64,000 nt of DNA from Nannocystis punicea (lineage in GTDB: Bacteria; Myxococcota_A; Polyangia; Nannocystales; Nannocystaceae): assembly GCF_026965555.1 (NCBI RefSeq), contig NZ_CP114040.1, positions 12,106,001 through 12,170,000 of the forward strand, read 5' to 3'. Every line of letters starts with the position of its first letter. The first letter of the stretch is position 1. Positions 9,270 through 17,812 of the stretch are shown here, piece by piece. The notes under the pieces were generated by a model that saw only the letters and a program-made list of their open reading frames with translations, had not been told where the DNA came from and made no database searches. The position numbers and the translations under genes are program-made.

Positions 9270-10238
9270 ATGCCTGACCCCAGTCGTCCCCTCGACACGA
9301 CCGTACAACCCGCCCCCTGGACCATCACGCCGCTGGCGCTCGACCACAAGCCCGCCTTCGACCGGGCTCTGGCCGCCGCCGGCGTCTCGCTGTCGGACTA
9401 CAGCTTCGCCAACAACTTCTGTTGGCAGCTCGGCCAGCGCCTCTTCATCGCCTCGCTCGCCGACACTCTGGGCCTGTTCGGCGAACGCGACGGCGTCCTG
9501 TCGATGCAGCTGCCCCCGCTCGGCGCCCCGTGGCAGCAGGCCGCCGCGCTCGAGGCGTGCGTCGCCCTGCTCGAGCGGGCCAACACCGGCGCGGTCGTCG
9601 GCGAGCTGCGCTTCGTCGCCCCCGAGCTCGTCACCCGCCTGCGCGAGCACGGCGACGGCTGGCTGCGCGGCCACACCCTCGAGGTCGTGCCCGAGAGCCC
9701 CGACTTCTTCTACCGCCGCAGCGAGATGGTCGAGCTCCGCGGCGCCCGCTACAAGTCGAAGCGCAACGATATCAACCAGCTGCTGCGCACCTACCCCAGC
9801 GCCCGCGCCGAGCCGCTGCGCCAGTGCGACGCCGACGCCGTGGCCCTGCTCGCCCGCCTGTGGCTGAGCCAGCGCGACGGCGACCACGACCACGCCCACG
9901 ACGAGGAGGCCTTCGCCCTCGCCGCCGCCATGCAGCACTTCGACGCGCTGAACCTGTTCGGCGTCCGCCTGATGATCGGCGACACCCTGGCCGGCATCAC
10001 CCTCGGCGAGCGCCTGCCGACCGGCGTCGTCAACGTGCTGTTCGAGAAGACCGACCTCGACGTCCCGGGCGCCTCGCAATTCATCTTCCGCGAGTTCTGC
10101 CGCCTCCTCGACGACGACGCCCTGATCAACACCGGCGACGGCGCCGGCTCGCCCTCGTTGGTGCGCGCCAAGGAGAGCTACCGCCCGGTCCAGCTCGGTG
10201 AAAAATTCCGCCTGCGGATCTGGCACCCGGCCCCCTGA
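9270..10238 (+). CDS. DUF2156 / phosphatidylglycerol lysyltransferase C-terminal-domain protein
   Basis: A 322-residue soluble protein of the DUF2156 family, the double-GNAT acyltransferase fold found at the C-terminus of MprF and in stand-alone proteins. Family signatures include YSFANNFCW near residue 43, YKSKRNDINQLL around 155, the acceptor-site region AGITLGERL, and DDALINTGDG..SPSLVRAKESYRP near the C-terminus. These proteins transfer an aminoacyl or similar group from a charged tRNA or CoA donor; the substrate here cannot be read from sequence. The transmembrane flippase part of MprF is absent. The ATG at 9270 is chosen because the homologous region begins just downstream; an in-frame ATG at 9132 would add an unlikely basic leader. 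It appears to be monocistronic. Confidence 0.8.
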   Translation: MPDPSRPLDTTVQPAPWTITPLALDHKPAFDRALAAAGVSLSDYSFANNFCWQLGQRLFIASLADTLGLFGERDGVLSMQLPPLGAPWQQAAALEACVALLERANTGAVVGELRFVAPELVTRLREHGDGWLRGHTLEVVPESPDFFYRRSEMVELRGARYKSKRNDINQLLRTYPSARAEPLRQCDADAVALLARLWLSQRDGDHDHAHDEEAFALAAAMQHFDALNLFGVRLMIGDTLAGITLGERLPTGVVNVLFEKTDLDVPGASQFIFREFCRLLDDDALINTGDGAGSPSLVRAKESYRPVQLGEKFRLRIWHPAP

Positions 10239-10420
10239 CCCGCGAACCACCGACCGCACCGCCGCGCGCAGCCGCGCTCCCATCATTGATCACTTTCGCC
10301 CACTGCCGTCAATCCGACTGCGATTGATGGCAGCAAGAATTCGTCGCGCACGCCCGCCGGCCTCTCACTGCCGCGATCGGCCGCGCCGACTGCGATGATT
10401 CTCGGATTCTCTCTAAAAAA

Positions 10421-11431
10421 TCACCCCGCGCCGCCGCGCCGGCGAAAGCCCTGCGGCGTCTCGCCGGTCCAGCGCCTGAACGCGCGGAAGAACGCCGCCG
10501 GCTCGGCGTAGCCGAGCAGCACCGCCACCTCGGACGCGCTGAGCGAGCGGTCCGCGAGCAGCTGCAGCGCGCGCGCGTGGCGGACCGCCTCGACCACTCC
10601 TGCGAAGTTGGTCTCCTCGTCGAGGAGCCGCCGGTGCAGCGTCCGCTCCGACACCCCCAGGCGTTTGGCCACCGCCTGCAGCCGCGGCTCGCCCTCGGCC
10701 AGCGCCGCGCCGACCTCTCGCCGCACGCGATCGGCCCAGCTCGCGTCGCCGGGCGAATGTGCCAGCATCGCCTCGGCCCGCCGCGCCAGGTAGCCGAACA
10801 GCTGCGGATCTGCGCGCGGCAGCGGCACCGCCAGCAGCGCCGCGTCGAACCCGAGCTGCATGAGCGGCGCGTCCCAGGCCACCGGACAGGCGAAGTACGC
10901 CTCGACCTCCCGCGGATCGCCGGGTCGCGGCAGCGGCAGCGTCACGAACGCCGCCCGCGCCCCCGCGCCCGCGACCGCGCGCATCATCGCCACGATCGCC
11001 GCCGCCTGGGCGTAGATCGGCTCGATCAGCCGCGCGAACGCAGGCACCATCGCGCGCACGAACACCACATAATCACCCGCCGCGTCGCGCCGGCGCTCGA
11101 GCTGCGGCACCAGCCCCGGGTACAGCACCGCGCCCACGCGCTGCTGCCACGCGAGCGCCTCGCCGACCGTCGCCTCGTGCTGCATCGCGTAGCCGATCAC
11201 GCCGAGGCTGGCGAGCCCGATCCGCGCGCCGATGCGCAGGCCGTCGCCGCGGCGCGACAGGATCTCCCACATCTTCAGGTGCTGGCCGAGCGGCACGCGA
11301 GCGTCCGGGTCGGGGAGCAGCTCCGGCTCGATGCCCGCCTCGCGCACGATCGCCGCCACGTCGGCCCCGAGGCTCTCCGCGGCCACCAGCACCTGCGTCG
11401 TCATCGCCGCCAGGACCGAGGGGCTCGACAT
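10421..11431 (-). CDS. AraC-family transcriptional regulator
   Basis: A DNA-binding regulator of about 336 residues. The N-terminal half (from LAAMTTQVLVAAESLGADVAAI through the hydrophobic ARAAFVTLPLPRPGD) is the arabinose-binding-like sensor of the OruR/ArgR branch of AraC proteins. The C-terminal 100 residues carry two helix-turn-helix units: LQAVAKRLGVSERTLHRRLLDE and SASEVAVLLGYAEPAAFFRAF, the latter matching the highly conserved AraC signature, ending in RWTGETPQGFRR. The Met at 11431 is preferred over an upstream Met at 11470. The gene is divergent from the FAD monooxygenase at 11525 with 93 bases between, so it most likely controls that gene in response to a small ligand. Confidence 0.9.
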   Translation of the reverse strand: MSSPSVLAAMTTQVLVAAESLGADVAAIVREAGIEPELLPDPDARVPLGQHLKMWEILSRRGDGLRIGARIGLASLGVIGYAMQHEATVGEALAWQQRVGAVLYPGLVPQLERRRDAAGDYVVFVRAMVPAFARLIEPIYAQAAAIVAMMRAVAGAGARAAFVTLPLPRPGDPREVEAYFACPVAWDAPLMQLGFDAALLAVPLPRADPQLFGYLARRAEAMLAHSPGDASWADRVRREVGAALAEGEPRLQAVAKRLGVSERTLHRRLLDEETNFAGVVEAVRHARALQLLADRSLSASEVAVLLGYAEPAAFFRAFRRWTGETPQGFRRRGGAG

Positions 11432-11524
11432 TGGCGCGCCGATTGTCGGCGATGGCCGGCAAAGCCACAAGCTTGGCGACCGCGGTCAAGGCGGCCAGCC
11501 GCGCCGCGAGCCATCTTCCGGGCG

Positions 11525-12682
11525 ATGAACCTCTCGCAGCTGCACGTCCTCGTCGTCGGCGGTGCCACCGGCGGCGCCGCCACGGCCCTCCTCCTCGCGC
11601 GCGCCGGAGCCCGCGTCACCCTGCTCGAGAAGGTCGCCCAGCCGCGCGCCGTCGGGGCCGGCATCGGCCTGGCCGAGAACGGCCTCGCGGTGCTCGAGTC
11701 GATCGGCCTCGGTCCAGCGATCGCCGCGCAGGGCCGCGCGATCGAGACGCCCGCCACCGTCGACGCCCGCGGCCGGCTCCTGCTCGCCCCGCCGCGCCCG
11801 ACCCCGCGCCTGCGGATGATCCGTCGCAGCGAGCTGCAGGGTCTGCTGCTCGACGCTCTCGCCGCCGAGCCTCGCATCGAGCGGCACTTCGGCGCCGATG
11901 TCATCGGCGCCGAGCGGGACGGCCGCGTGATCGCCCGCGTCGACGGCAAGACCGTCGAGCACCGCGCAGATCTGGTCGTCGGCGCCGACGGCGTGCATTC
12001 GCAGATCCGCACCGTCGGTCGATTCGGCGTCCGCGTGCGTCCGCCGGGCATCGCCTATCTGCGGGCCCTCGTCGACGTCGAGGCCGCGCAGGGCGTCGAG
12101 GCCTGGACCGGCGCCGGCATCTTCGGCAGCTTCGCCGTCGGCGGCGGCACTTACTTCTTCGCCTCCGCAGGCGCCCGCGCGTGCCGCCGCGCGATCGAGA
12201 CCCGCGACCTCGAGGCCCTGCGCGCAGTATGGGCTCGCGCCTATCCGCCGTCGGTCCCCCTGCTCGGCGCGGTGCGACGATTCGACGACCTGATCCTCAA
12301 TCGCGTGACTCGCGTCGAGTGCAGCACGTGGGTCGACGGCCGCCTCGTCCTGCTCGGCGACGCCGCCCACGCCATGGCGCCCAACCTCGGCCAGGGGGCC
12401 AACAGCGCCCTCGTCGACGCCGCAGTCCTGCTCGACGAGCTCCGCCGCGCCGACGACCTCGCCGCCGGCCTCGACGCCTACCAGCGCCGCCGAAAGCCCG
12501 CAGTGCAGCACGTGGCCCGCATCGCCGGCAGCCTCGGCGCGCTCTCCGAGCTCACCAACCCCGTCGCCCGCTGGCTGCGCGACCGCCTGCTCGTCCCGCT
12601 GGTCTCCCGCCTCGGCGGCGACCCCACCCCGCGCGTCCTGCAGGAGCCGACCGCGACCTTGCTGGCGATCGGCCGCGCCTGA
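11525..12682 (+). CDS. FAD-dependent monooxygenase (aromatic hydroxylase type)
   Basis: A 385-residue class A flavoprotein monooxygenase that would use NAD(P)H and O2 to hydroxylate or epoxidise a small, probably aromatic, substrate. Residues 7-17 (HVLVVGGATGG) form a slightly altered Rossmann GxGxxG that binds the ADP part of FAD. LVVGADGVHSQIR near 155 is the DG motif. LLGDAAHAMAPNLGQGANSALVDA near 280 is the GD motif contacting the FAD ribose and isoalloxazine. The length is normal for PHBH/UbiH-type enzymes without the extra C-terminal thioredoxin-like domain. It is divergent from an AraC regulator, which suggests inducible expression. Two strong palindromes follow the stop. The substrate is unknown. 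Confidence 0.88.
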   Translation: MNLSQLHVLVVGGATGGAATALLLARAGARVTLLEKVAQPRAVGAGIGLAENGLAVLESIGLGPAIAAQGRAIETPATVDARGRLLLAPPRPTPRLRMIRRSELQGLLLDALAAEPRIERHFGADVIGAERDGRVIARVDGKTVEHRADLVVGADGVHSQIRTVGRFGVRVRPPGIAYLRALVDVEAAQGVEAWTGAGIFGSFAVGGGTYFFASAGARACRRAIETRDLEALRAVWARAYPPSVPLLGAVRRFDDLILNRVTRVECSTWVDGRLVLLGDAAHAMAPNLGQGANSALVDAAVLLDELRRADDLAAGLDAYQRRRKPAVQHVARIAGSLGALSELTNPVARWLRDRLLVPLVSRLGGDPTPRVLQEPTATLLAIGRA

Positions 12683-12694
12683 TCGTCTTATCCG

Positions 12695-12764
12695 AAGGAC
12701 ATGCTCTTCAAAGCATGTCCTTGATGACATTTCACAAAGGACATGCCCTTGAAATCATGTCCTT
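12695..12764. terminator. Double hairpin of the dispersed GGACATG element, between convergent genes
   Basis: Two inverted repeats in tandem. The first has perfect 11-bp arms AAGGACATGCT (12695-12705) and AGCATGTCCTT (12712-12722). The second has arms AAGGACATG (12737-12745) and CATGTCCTT (12756-12764). They lie between the stop of the monooxygenase and the stop of the convergent gene at 12770, so a bidirectional terminator role is likely. The linker GACATTTCACAAAGG recurs almost identically near 57731. Confidence 0.75.
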
Positions 12765-12769
12765 CGATC

Positions 12770-13612
12770 TCATCGCACGGCGATGCGCCTCACCGTCTTG
12801 GCCCACGCCTCCGGGTGGCGCGGCTGCGCCTGCAGGTACGCGCGCCAGGTCTTCGCGTCGTCGAAGCGGTAGCTCACCCACAGGCTCCACGCGTCCGCGT
12901 AGCTGTCGTGTTCGTCGTACTTCTCGCGCAGCGACGCCGGGTCCTCGCCGAGCGCCCACGGGGCCGGCAGCGAGCCGTGGGCGGCCAGCAGCACAGCGGC
13001 GCGCTCGTACGGGCTGGCGCTCACCGGCTCTCCGGGCGCCCCGCGAGCGGCCGCCTCGCGCACCGCGATCCAGGCCTCCGGCGCCGGCGGCACTGCTGCC
13101 AGCCACGCCGACAGCGAGCCGTCCGCGCGACGCTTCGCGCACCAGCGGGCCCAGAAGTCGAACTCCCGCGTCCCGTAGCGGACCGCGTGCGCCGGCGTCT
13201 CCTTGCGCCGCCCCCACGGAGCCGGCGGCGTCATTCCGTGGATCCGCTCCCACGCCACCAGCCCGACGTCGTCGCCGATCACCCCGGCCGCCTCGAGCTC
13301 CGTCTGCAATTCATCCTCTAGCTCCCCGCGCCGCCGAACCTCCGGCGCCAGAGTCGAGATCGCCGCGCTCGCCCACGTGCGAGGCGCCGGCGCGTGCCTT
13401 TTTAAATAGGCCAGCCGCCACGCGCGATCGGTCGGCGCCCGCGACAGCCACTCGTGCCACACCTCGGCCCAGCTCTCGCCGTAGCCCATGCGCCAGCCGA
13501 TGCTGCGCGCCGGGATCTCCGGGTACTTCGCCCACGGCGGCGCGACGTCGCCGTGAGCGTCGCTGGCCTCCGCGATCGCCCGGTCGAGATATGCCTTTTG
13601 ATCGAAGCCCAT
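12770..13612 (-). CDS. Unrecognised Trp-rich protein with three internal repeats
   Basis: A 280-residue soluble protein, family not recognised. Its Trp content is unusually high and it seems to contain three divergent repeats of one module. The pattern is a tyrosine/glycine start, W..W, a basic stretch, then aW..yL...P..p.aWa. Examples are WAEVWHEWLSRAP...AWRLAYLKRHAPAPRTWA, FDFWARWCAKRR...SAWLAAVPPAPEAWI and YADAWSLWVSYRFD...TWRAYLQAQPRHPEAWA. There is no signal peptide or membrane segment. The start at 13612 is supported by an excellent GGAGGAG Shine-Dalgarno about 7 bases upstream; frames further upstream look non-coding. It is convergent with the monooxygenase, with double hairpins between. 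Confidence 0.7.
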   Translation of the reverse strand: MGFDQKAYLDRAIAEASDAHGDVAPPWAKYPEIPARSIGWRMGYGESWAEVWHEWLSRAPTDRAWRLAYLKRHAPAPRTWASAAISTLAPEVRRRGELEDELQTELEAAGVIGDDVGLVAWERIHGMTPPAPWGRRKETPAHAVRYGTREFDFWARWCAKRRADGSLSAWLAAVPPAPEAWIAVREAAARGAPGEPVSASPYERAAVLLAAHGSLPAPWALGEDPASLREKYDEHDSYADAWSLWVSYRFDDAKTWRAYLQAQPRHPEAWAKTVRRIAVR

Positions 13613-13830
13613 CCGCTCCTCCGGTCCGGCCCGAGCATACGACCTCGACCGCTCTTGCGAGCCCCCCGCGCATCTCGCTCGCACGTGCGATTCATGGGTG
13701 AAAGCTCGAGCGAGAGCGAGCTTCGCGCAGACCTTCACGCCACCTCTCGGGCCGCGGTCGGCCCGCGCGCGAGCGTCTCTCGCCAGAGCCCGGTCAGACC
13801 CGTGCGTGCCGGTGTTATGGATCGCTCATC

Positions 13831-14856
13831 ATGGAATACCGACGACTCGGAGCATCAGGTCTCAAGGTCCCCGTGTTGAGCTTCGGCACCGGCACGTTCG
13901 GCGGCGTGGGCAAGCTGTTCGGCGCCTGGGGTGACACCGACGTCGCCGCCGCGCGGCGGCTCGTCGACATCTGCCTCGACGCCGGCGTCAACCTGTTCGA
14001 CAGCGCCGACGTCTATTCCGCCGGCTCGGCCGAATCGATCCTCGGCGAGGCGATCAAGGGCCGGCGCGAGCGCCTGCTCATCTCGACCAAGGCCACCTTC
14101 CGCGCCGGCGAGGGGCCCAACGACGTCGGCAGCTCGCGCTTCCACCTGACCCGCGCCGTCGAGGCCGCGCTCGGGCGCCTCGGCACCGATCGCATCGACC
14201 TGTTCCAGCTCCACGGCTTCGACGCCCTCACCCCCGTCGAGGAGGTCCTCTCCACCCTCGACGACCTCGTGCGCGCCGGCAAGATCCGCTACGTCGGTTG
14301 CAGCAACTTCTCCGGCTGGCACCTGATGAAGTCGCTGGCGGTCGCCGATCGCTACGGCTATCCGCGCTACGTGGCCCACCAGGCCTATTATTCGCTCATC
14401 GGCCGCGACTACGAGCAGGAGCTCATGCCGCTCGGCCTCGATCAGGGCGTCGGCGCGGTCGTGTGGAGCCCGCTCGGCTGGGGTCGGCTCACCGGCAAGA
14501 TCCACCGCGGCAAGCCGCTGCCGAAGGACAGCCGCCTGCACGACTCGGCCGAGTTCGGACCCCCGGTCAGCGACGAGCAGCTCTTCCGCGTGCTCGACGC
14601 CGTCGAGGAGATCGCCCGCGAGACGGGTAAGACGGTGCCGCAGGTGGCTATCAACTGGTTGCTGCAGAGGCCGACGGTCGCCACGGTCGTGCTCGGCGCG
14701 CGCAACGAGGAGCAGCTGCAGCAGAACCTCGGTTCGATCGGCTGGAACCTCTCGCCGGAGCAGGTCGCGCGGCTCGACGCCGCCAGCGAGCAGACACTGC
14801 CCTACCCGTACTGGCACCAGCGCGGCTTCGAGGAGCGCAACCCGCCGCCGGTCTAG
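13831..14856 (+). CDS. Aldo/keto reductase
   Basis: A 341-residue NADPH-dependent oxidoreductase of the aldo/keto reductase superfamily (TIM barrel), reducing aldehydes or ketones to alcohols. The catalytic tetrad is complete: Asp57 (NLFDSAD), Tyr62 (VYSAG), Lys87 (LISTKATF) and His128 (LFQLHGFD). The signature IRYVGCSNFSGWHL and the cofactor region VPQVAINWLLQRPTVATVVLGARNEEQLQQNL are present, as in the YajO/Tas-like branch. It is cytosolic, with a start immediately at the conserved MEYRRLGASGLKVP N-terminus. It appears monocistronic; the next gene starts 65 bases later with its own leader. Physiological substrate unknown. Confidence 0.93.
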   Translation: MEYRRLGASGLKVPVLSFGTGTFGGVGKLFGAWGDTDVAAARRLVDICLDAGVNLFDSADVYSAGSAESILGEAIKGRRERLLISTKATFRAGEGPNDVGSSRFHLTRAVEAALGRLGTDRIDLFQLHGFDALTPVEEVLSTLDDLVRAGKIRYVGCSNFSGWHLMKSLAVADRYGYPRYVAHQAYYSLIGRDYEQELMPLGLDQGVGAVVWSPLGWGRLTGKIHRGKPLPKDSRLHDSAEFGPPVSDEQLFRVLDAVEEIARETGKTVPQVAINWLLQRPTVATVVLGARNEEQLQQNLGSIGWNLSPEQVARLDAASEQTLPYPYWHQRGFEERNPPPV

Positions 14857-14921
14857 CGCGCCGGCGCTCCGGGCAAACATGCCCCGCGACCGCGCCGGGC
14901 GGACGTGCGAGCATCCTCGCC

Positions 14922-15368
14922 ATGCAAGAGTGGCTCTACCGCGCGAGCAATGCCAAGGCCAACGCCGACAACACGCAGACCCTCGTCGACGACTTCGGCT
15001 TCATCTGCCGCAGCGCCTTCGCCGACGTCGCCCACGCGCAGATGATCGCCAACGTCGCCAAGGTGGACTTCGGCGACGTCGTCCACCTCTACTTCGTCGA
15101 CGGTGAAGGCGGCGGCCGCTCGCTCGGCGCCTATCGGGTCGTCGGCCCTCATCGTCACCCGCGCGGCAACCTGTTCGGCGCCGCCGTCCCCAAGACCAAG
15201 CTGCGCACCGTCGCCGACGACGAGCTGCGCGAGAAGCTGCGCGAGGGCTACGCCGTCGACCCGCGCGTCGGCGAGTTCTGCGGCTGGCCCGTGATCCGCG
15301 ACGAGCACGCCTCGCCGAGCTACGTCAAGGATCTGTTCGTCGGCCGCAACACCCTCGTCCCGCGCTGA
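14922..15368 (+). CDS. Conserved hypothetical protein, possibly PUA/EVE-like fold
   Basis: A 148-residue soluble protein. The beginning, MQEWLYRASNAKANADN, and a central beta-rich segment, FGDVVHLYFVDGEGGGRSLGAYRVVG, loosely recall EVE/PUA-like small-molecule or modified-base binding domains, in which a W/Y strand starts the barrel. Similarity is too weak for a claim. There is no signal peptide. It lies in the same direction as the reductase upstream and the hydroxylase downstream, but a strong hairpin (15406-15443) after its stop argues against co-transcription with the latter. Confidence 0.6.
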   Translation: MQEWLYRASNAKANADNTQTLVDDFGFICRSAFADVAHAQMIANVAKVDFGDVVHLYFVDGEGGGRSLGAYRVVGPHRHPRGNLFGAAVPKTKLRTVADDELREKLREGYAVDPRVGEFCGWPVIRDEHASPSYVKDLFVGRNTLVPR

Positions 15369-15405
15369 GCTCGGGCCCGTCGCGGGCGCCGGCGCGGATC
15401 TGCAC

Positions 15406-15443
15406 AGACACCCGGTTGGCCGATTCGGTGCCACCGGGTGTCT
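15406..15443. terminator. 11-bp perfect hairpin
   Basis: Arms AGACACCCGGT (15406-15416) and ACCGGGTGTCT (15433-15443) with a 16-nt loop. It begins 38 bases past the stop at 15368 and ends 47 bases before the hydroxylase start. Likely terminator of the upstream gene. Confidence 0.6.
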
Positions 15444-15451
15444 TCCTATGA

Positions 15452-15493
15452 ACATTCCCGGACGGCCCGAGTGCGCCTATTTTCCGGGAATGT
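15452..15493. promoter_or_regulatory. Inverted repeat overlapping the start codon of the MhpA-like hydroxylase
   Basis: Perfect 11-bp arms ACATTCCCGGA (15452-15462) and TCCGGGAATGT (15483-15493), centre-to-centre 31 bases. The right arm contains the ATG at 15490. It could be an operator, with arms three helical turns apart on one DNA face, or an mRNA hairpin occluding the start. Confidence 0.5.
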
Positions 15494-17067
15494 CCACACC
15501 GTCGTTCGCCGTCGCGATCCTCGGCTGCGGCCCGACCGGGGCCGTCCTCGCCAACCTCCTGGGCAGGCTCGGCCTGCGGATCCTCGTGCTCGAGCGCGAG
15601 CCCGAGGTCCACCCGATCCCGCGCGCCACCCACCTCGACGAGGAGACCCTGCGCAATTTCCAGGCGACCGGCCTCATGAGCGAGCTGTGGCCGCACACCT
15701 GCGAGTTCGGCGAGGCCGAGATCGTCGACGAGGACGGCGCGCCGTTGATGGTCGACCGGATCGGCGAGCGCGACAACCCCCACGGCTACGACGGTTCGCG
15801 CTTCTTCGATCAGCCGGCCTTCGAGCGGGTCCTCCGCGACGGCCTGCGTCGTTATCCGCAGGTCCACCTCGAGCTCGGCGTCGACGTCCTCGGCATCGAC
15901 GTCCACGCCGACTACGTCGTCCTCACCGCCCGGCGCGCCGACGGCGAATCGCTGGTCGTGCGCGCCGACTGGCTGGTCGGCTGCGACGGCGGCCGCAGCC
16001 TCACCCGCGGCGTGATCGGAGCGACGATGACCTCGCTGGCCCCGCGGCGCCACTGGCTCATCGTCGACACCTTGCTGCGCGACCTCGCCGACGACGCCGC
16101 CCTGCCCGGCCGCTTCCGCTATCGCCTCGGCCGCGAGCGCCTCAGCATCTTCGCCCACGGCATCGGCCGCAACCGCCGCTGGGAGTTCCAGCTCGGCGAG
16201 CACGAGGACGCGCCCGACGAGGCCACCGTGCGGCGCTGGCTCGCCCGCGACCTCGACCCCGACCGCCTCGAGATCACGCGGATCGCCAAGTACGCCCACA
16301 ACGCCCTCCTGGCCACGATCTGGCGCTCCGGCCGGGTCCTCCTCGCCGGCGACGCCGCCCACATGATGCCGCCCTCCGCCGGCCAGGGCATGTGCGCCGG
16401 CGTCCGCGACGCGGTCAACCTCGCGTGGAAGCTCCACCGCGTGATCACCGGCCGCGCATCACATGTCCTTTTGGACAGCTACGAACACGAGCGCCGGCCC
16501 CACGTCGAGCAGGTCCTGCGCGGCACCCTGTTCATCGGCGCTCGCCTGCAGGCCGACGACGCCCTTCAGCGCTGGCGCCGGCGCCTCGTCCTGCGCCTCG
16601 TCGGGCGCGTCCCGCCGCTGCTGGCCCTCACCCGCCGCCTCGGCATGCGTCACCCGCGGCTGCGTCACGGCTGCTTCGACCCCGCCTCGCGCTGGCACGG
16701 CCACCCGCTGCCGCAGGTCCAGGTGCGCCGCGGCGACCTCGACCTCTCGCTCGACGACCTGCTCGGTTATCGCTTCGCCCTCGTCGTCCGCGCCGAGTGC
16801 GTCACGCCGCGCCTGCGCGAGTGGGCCGCCGGCCACGACATCGCCCTCGCCCGCCCCGGCGTCGACTTCGAGGCCCACGCCGCCGACCTGCTCGCCTTCC
16901 TCCGCGCGCGCCGGCTCGACTTCGTCCTCGTCCGCCCCGACCGCCAGATCTTCGGCGCCGGCGACGTGACGGCTCTGCCCCGCGTCCAGGCCGCCTTCGA
17001 CGCCCGCTTCGCCCCCGTGCGCCCGGCCCCCCGCGAGCCCGTGACCTCGGCCCGGCCGTCGCGGTAG
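15490..17067 (+). CDS. FAD-dependent aromatic hydroxylase, MhpA/PheA-like
   Basis: A 525-residue flavin monooxygenase resembling 3-(3-hydroxyphenyl)propionate hydroxylase (MhpA) and antibiotic-tailoring hydroxylases. The N-terminal FAD site is VAILGCGPTGAVLANLL (GxGxxG). PRATHLDEETLRNFQATGL is the typical MhpA-like second block. LVGCDGGRSLTR is the DG motif and LLAGDAAHMMPPSAGQGMCAGVRDAVNLAWKL is the GD motif. The last 150 residues form the thioredoxin-like C-terminal domain usual for this class. A perfect TGTCC-TTTT-GGACA palindrome lies in the coding sequence (16464-16477). The Met at 15490 is preferred over 15448 because the Rossmann strand begins about 8 residues later; the upstream Met lies next to an inverted-repeat arm. 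No ring-cleavage genes sit nearby, so a catabolic role is uncertain. Confidence 0.88.
   Translation: MSTPSFAVAILGCGPTGAVLANLLGRLGLRILVLEREPEVHPIPRATHLDEETLRNFQATGLMSELWPHTCEFGEAEIVDEDGAPLMVDRIGERDNPHGYDGSRFFDQPAFERVLRDGLRRYPQVHLELGVDVLGIDVHADYVVLTARRADGESLVVRADWLVGCDGGRSLTRGVIGATMTSLAPRRHWLIVDTLLRDLADDAALPGRFRYRLGRERLSIFAHGIGRNRRWEFQLGEHEDAPDEATVRRWLARDLDPDRLEITRIAKYAHNALLATIWRSGRVLLAGDAAHMMPPSAGQGMCAGVRDAVNLAWKLHRVITGRASHVLLDSYEHERRPHVEQVLRGTLFIGARLQADDALQRWRRRLVLRLVGRVPPLLALTRRLGMRHPRLRHGCFDPASRWHGHPLPQVQVRRGDLDLSLDDLLGYRFALVVRAECVTPRLREWAAGHDIALARPGVDFEAHAADLLAFLRARRLDFVLVRPDRQIFGAGDVTALPRVQAAFDARFAPVRPAPREPVTSARPSR
16464..16477. repeat. Coding copy of the TGTCC-N4-GGACA palindrome
   Basis: Perfect arms TGTCC and GGACA around TTTT, inside the MhpA-like hydroxylase gene. 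Confidence 0.7.
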
Positions 17068-17086
17068 ACAGGTCCTGCCGCGCCGC

Positions 17087-17812
17087 ATGAACACGCCCCG
17101 CTTCACCCGCGAGCCCGCCCGCAACCCCGCTCACGGCGACTGGGATCCGCACCTCCCGTTGCCGCCCGGGCTCGTCGCGCTCGAGCTGGGGCTCGTCGTG
17201 GGACCTGTCCTCGAGGACATCGACTACATCACCGATTACTCCGGCCCGTCGGGCGACGATCCCCAGCTCCGGCGCTACCGCGCCCTCGTCGACGTCCTCC
17301 CCGCCGACGCCCTCGTGACCTGGCGCGCCCGCCTCGTCGCCCTGCTCGCCGCGCTGCTCGAGCCCGGCGAATCCTGGTACCTGTTCGTGGCCGGCCCCCT
17401 CCCGCCCGACTTTTCGGAGGCGAACGAGATCTTCGTCGGCCGCGTGCTCGCTGGCGACTTCGAGTTGAACGGCGCCTTTGCGATCCTCGAGGTCACCGCC
17501 GACGACCTCGCGGCCCACGCGGTCCTGTTCGGCGCCTGGGATCACGTCGCCGGCCTCGTCGCCGCCGAGGGCCAGCTGCCGGCCGTGCTCGCCCGCCTCA
17601 GCCTCGCCGAGGCCCTGCCGACCGGCCAGCGATACCGCCCCGGCTCGCCGTTCCGCGTCCGCGACACCTCCGCCCTGGAGCGCATCCTCGGCCTCGGCCG
17701 CCTTTTCTTCGAGGAGACCGACAACGGCACCCGCCTGCGCCTCGTCACCACCGCCGACGCTGCCCCCGAGCTGCGCTCCCGCCTGGAGCGCATCACCGAC
17801 GACCTGCGCTGA
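17087..17812 (+). CDS. Conserved hypothetical protein
   Basis: A 241-residue soluble protein of mixed alpha/beta character. Features are a Pro-rich N-terminus (RNPAHGDWDPHLPLPPGL), an amphipathic helix around TWRARLVALLAALLEPG, and a segment FAILEVTADDLAAHAVLFGAWDHVAGLV. I do not recognise a family. It begins 19 bases after the hydroxylase stop on the same strand, so translational coupling or co-transcription is likely and it may assist that enzyme. A perfect 14-bp palindrome of the TGTCC...GGACA type (17206-17219) lies in frame and encodes VLED. Confidence 0.65.
   Translation: MNTPRFTREPARNPAHGDWDPHLPLPPGLVALELGLVVGPVLEDIDYITDYSGPSGDDPQLRRYRALVDVLPADALVTWRARLVALLAALLEPGESWYLFVAGPLPPDFSEANEIFVGRVLAGDFELNGAFAILEVTADDLAAHAVLFGAWDHVAGLVAAEGQLPAVLARLSLAEALPTGQRYRPGSPFRVRDTSALERILGLGRLFFEETDNGTRLRLVTTADAAPELRSRLERITDDLR
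17206..17219. repeat. Coding copy of the TGTCC-N4-GGACA palindrome
   Basis: A fully self-complementary 14-mer (centre TCGA) inside the hypothetical gene at 17087. Confidence 0.7.
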
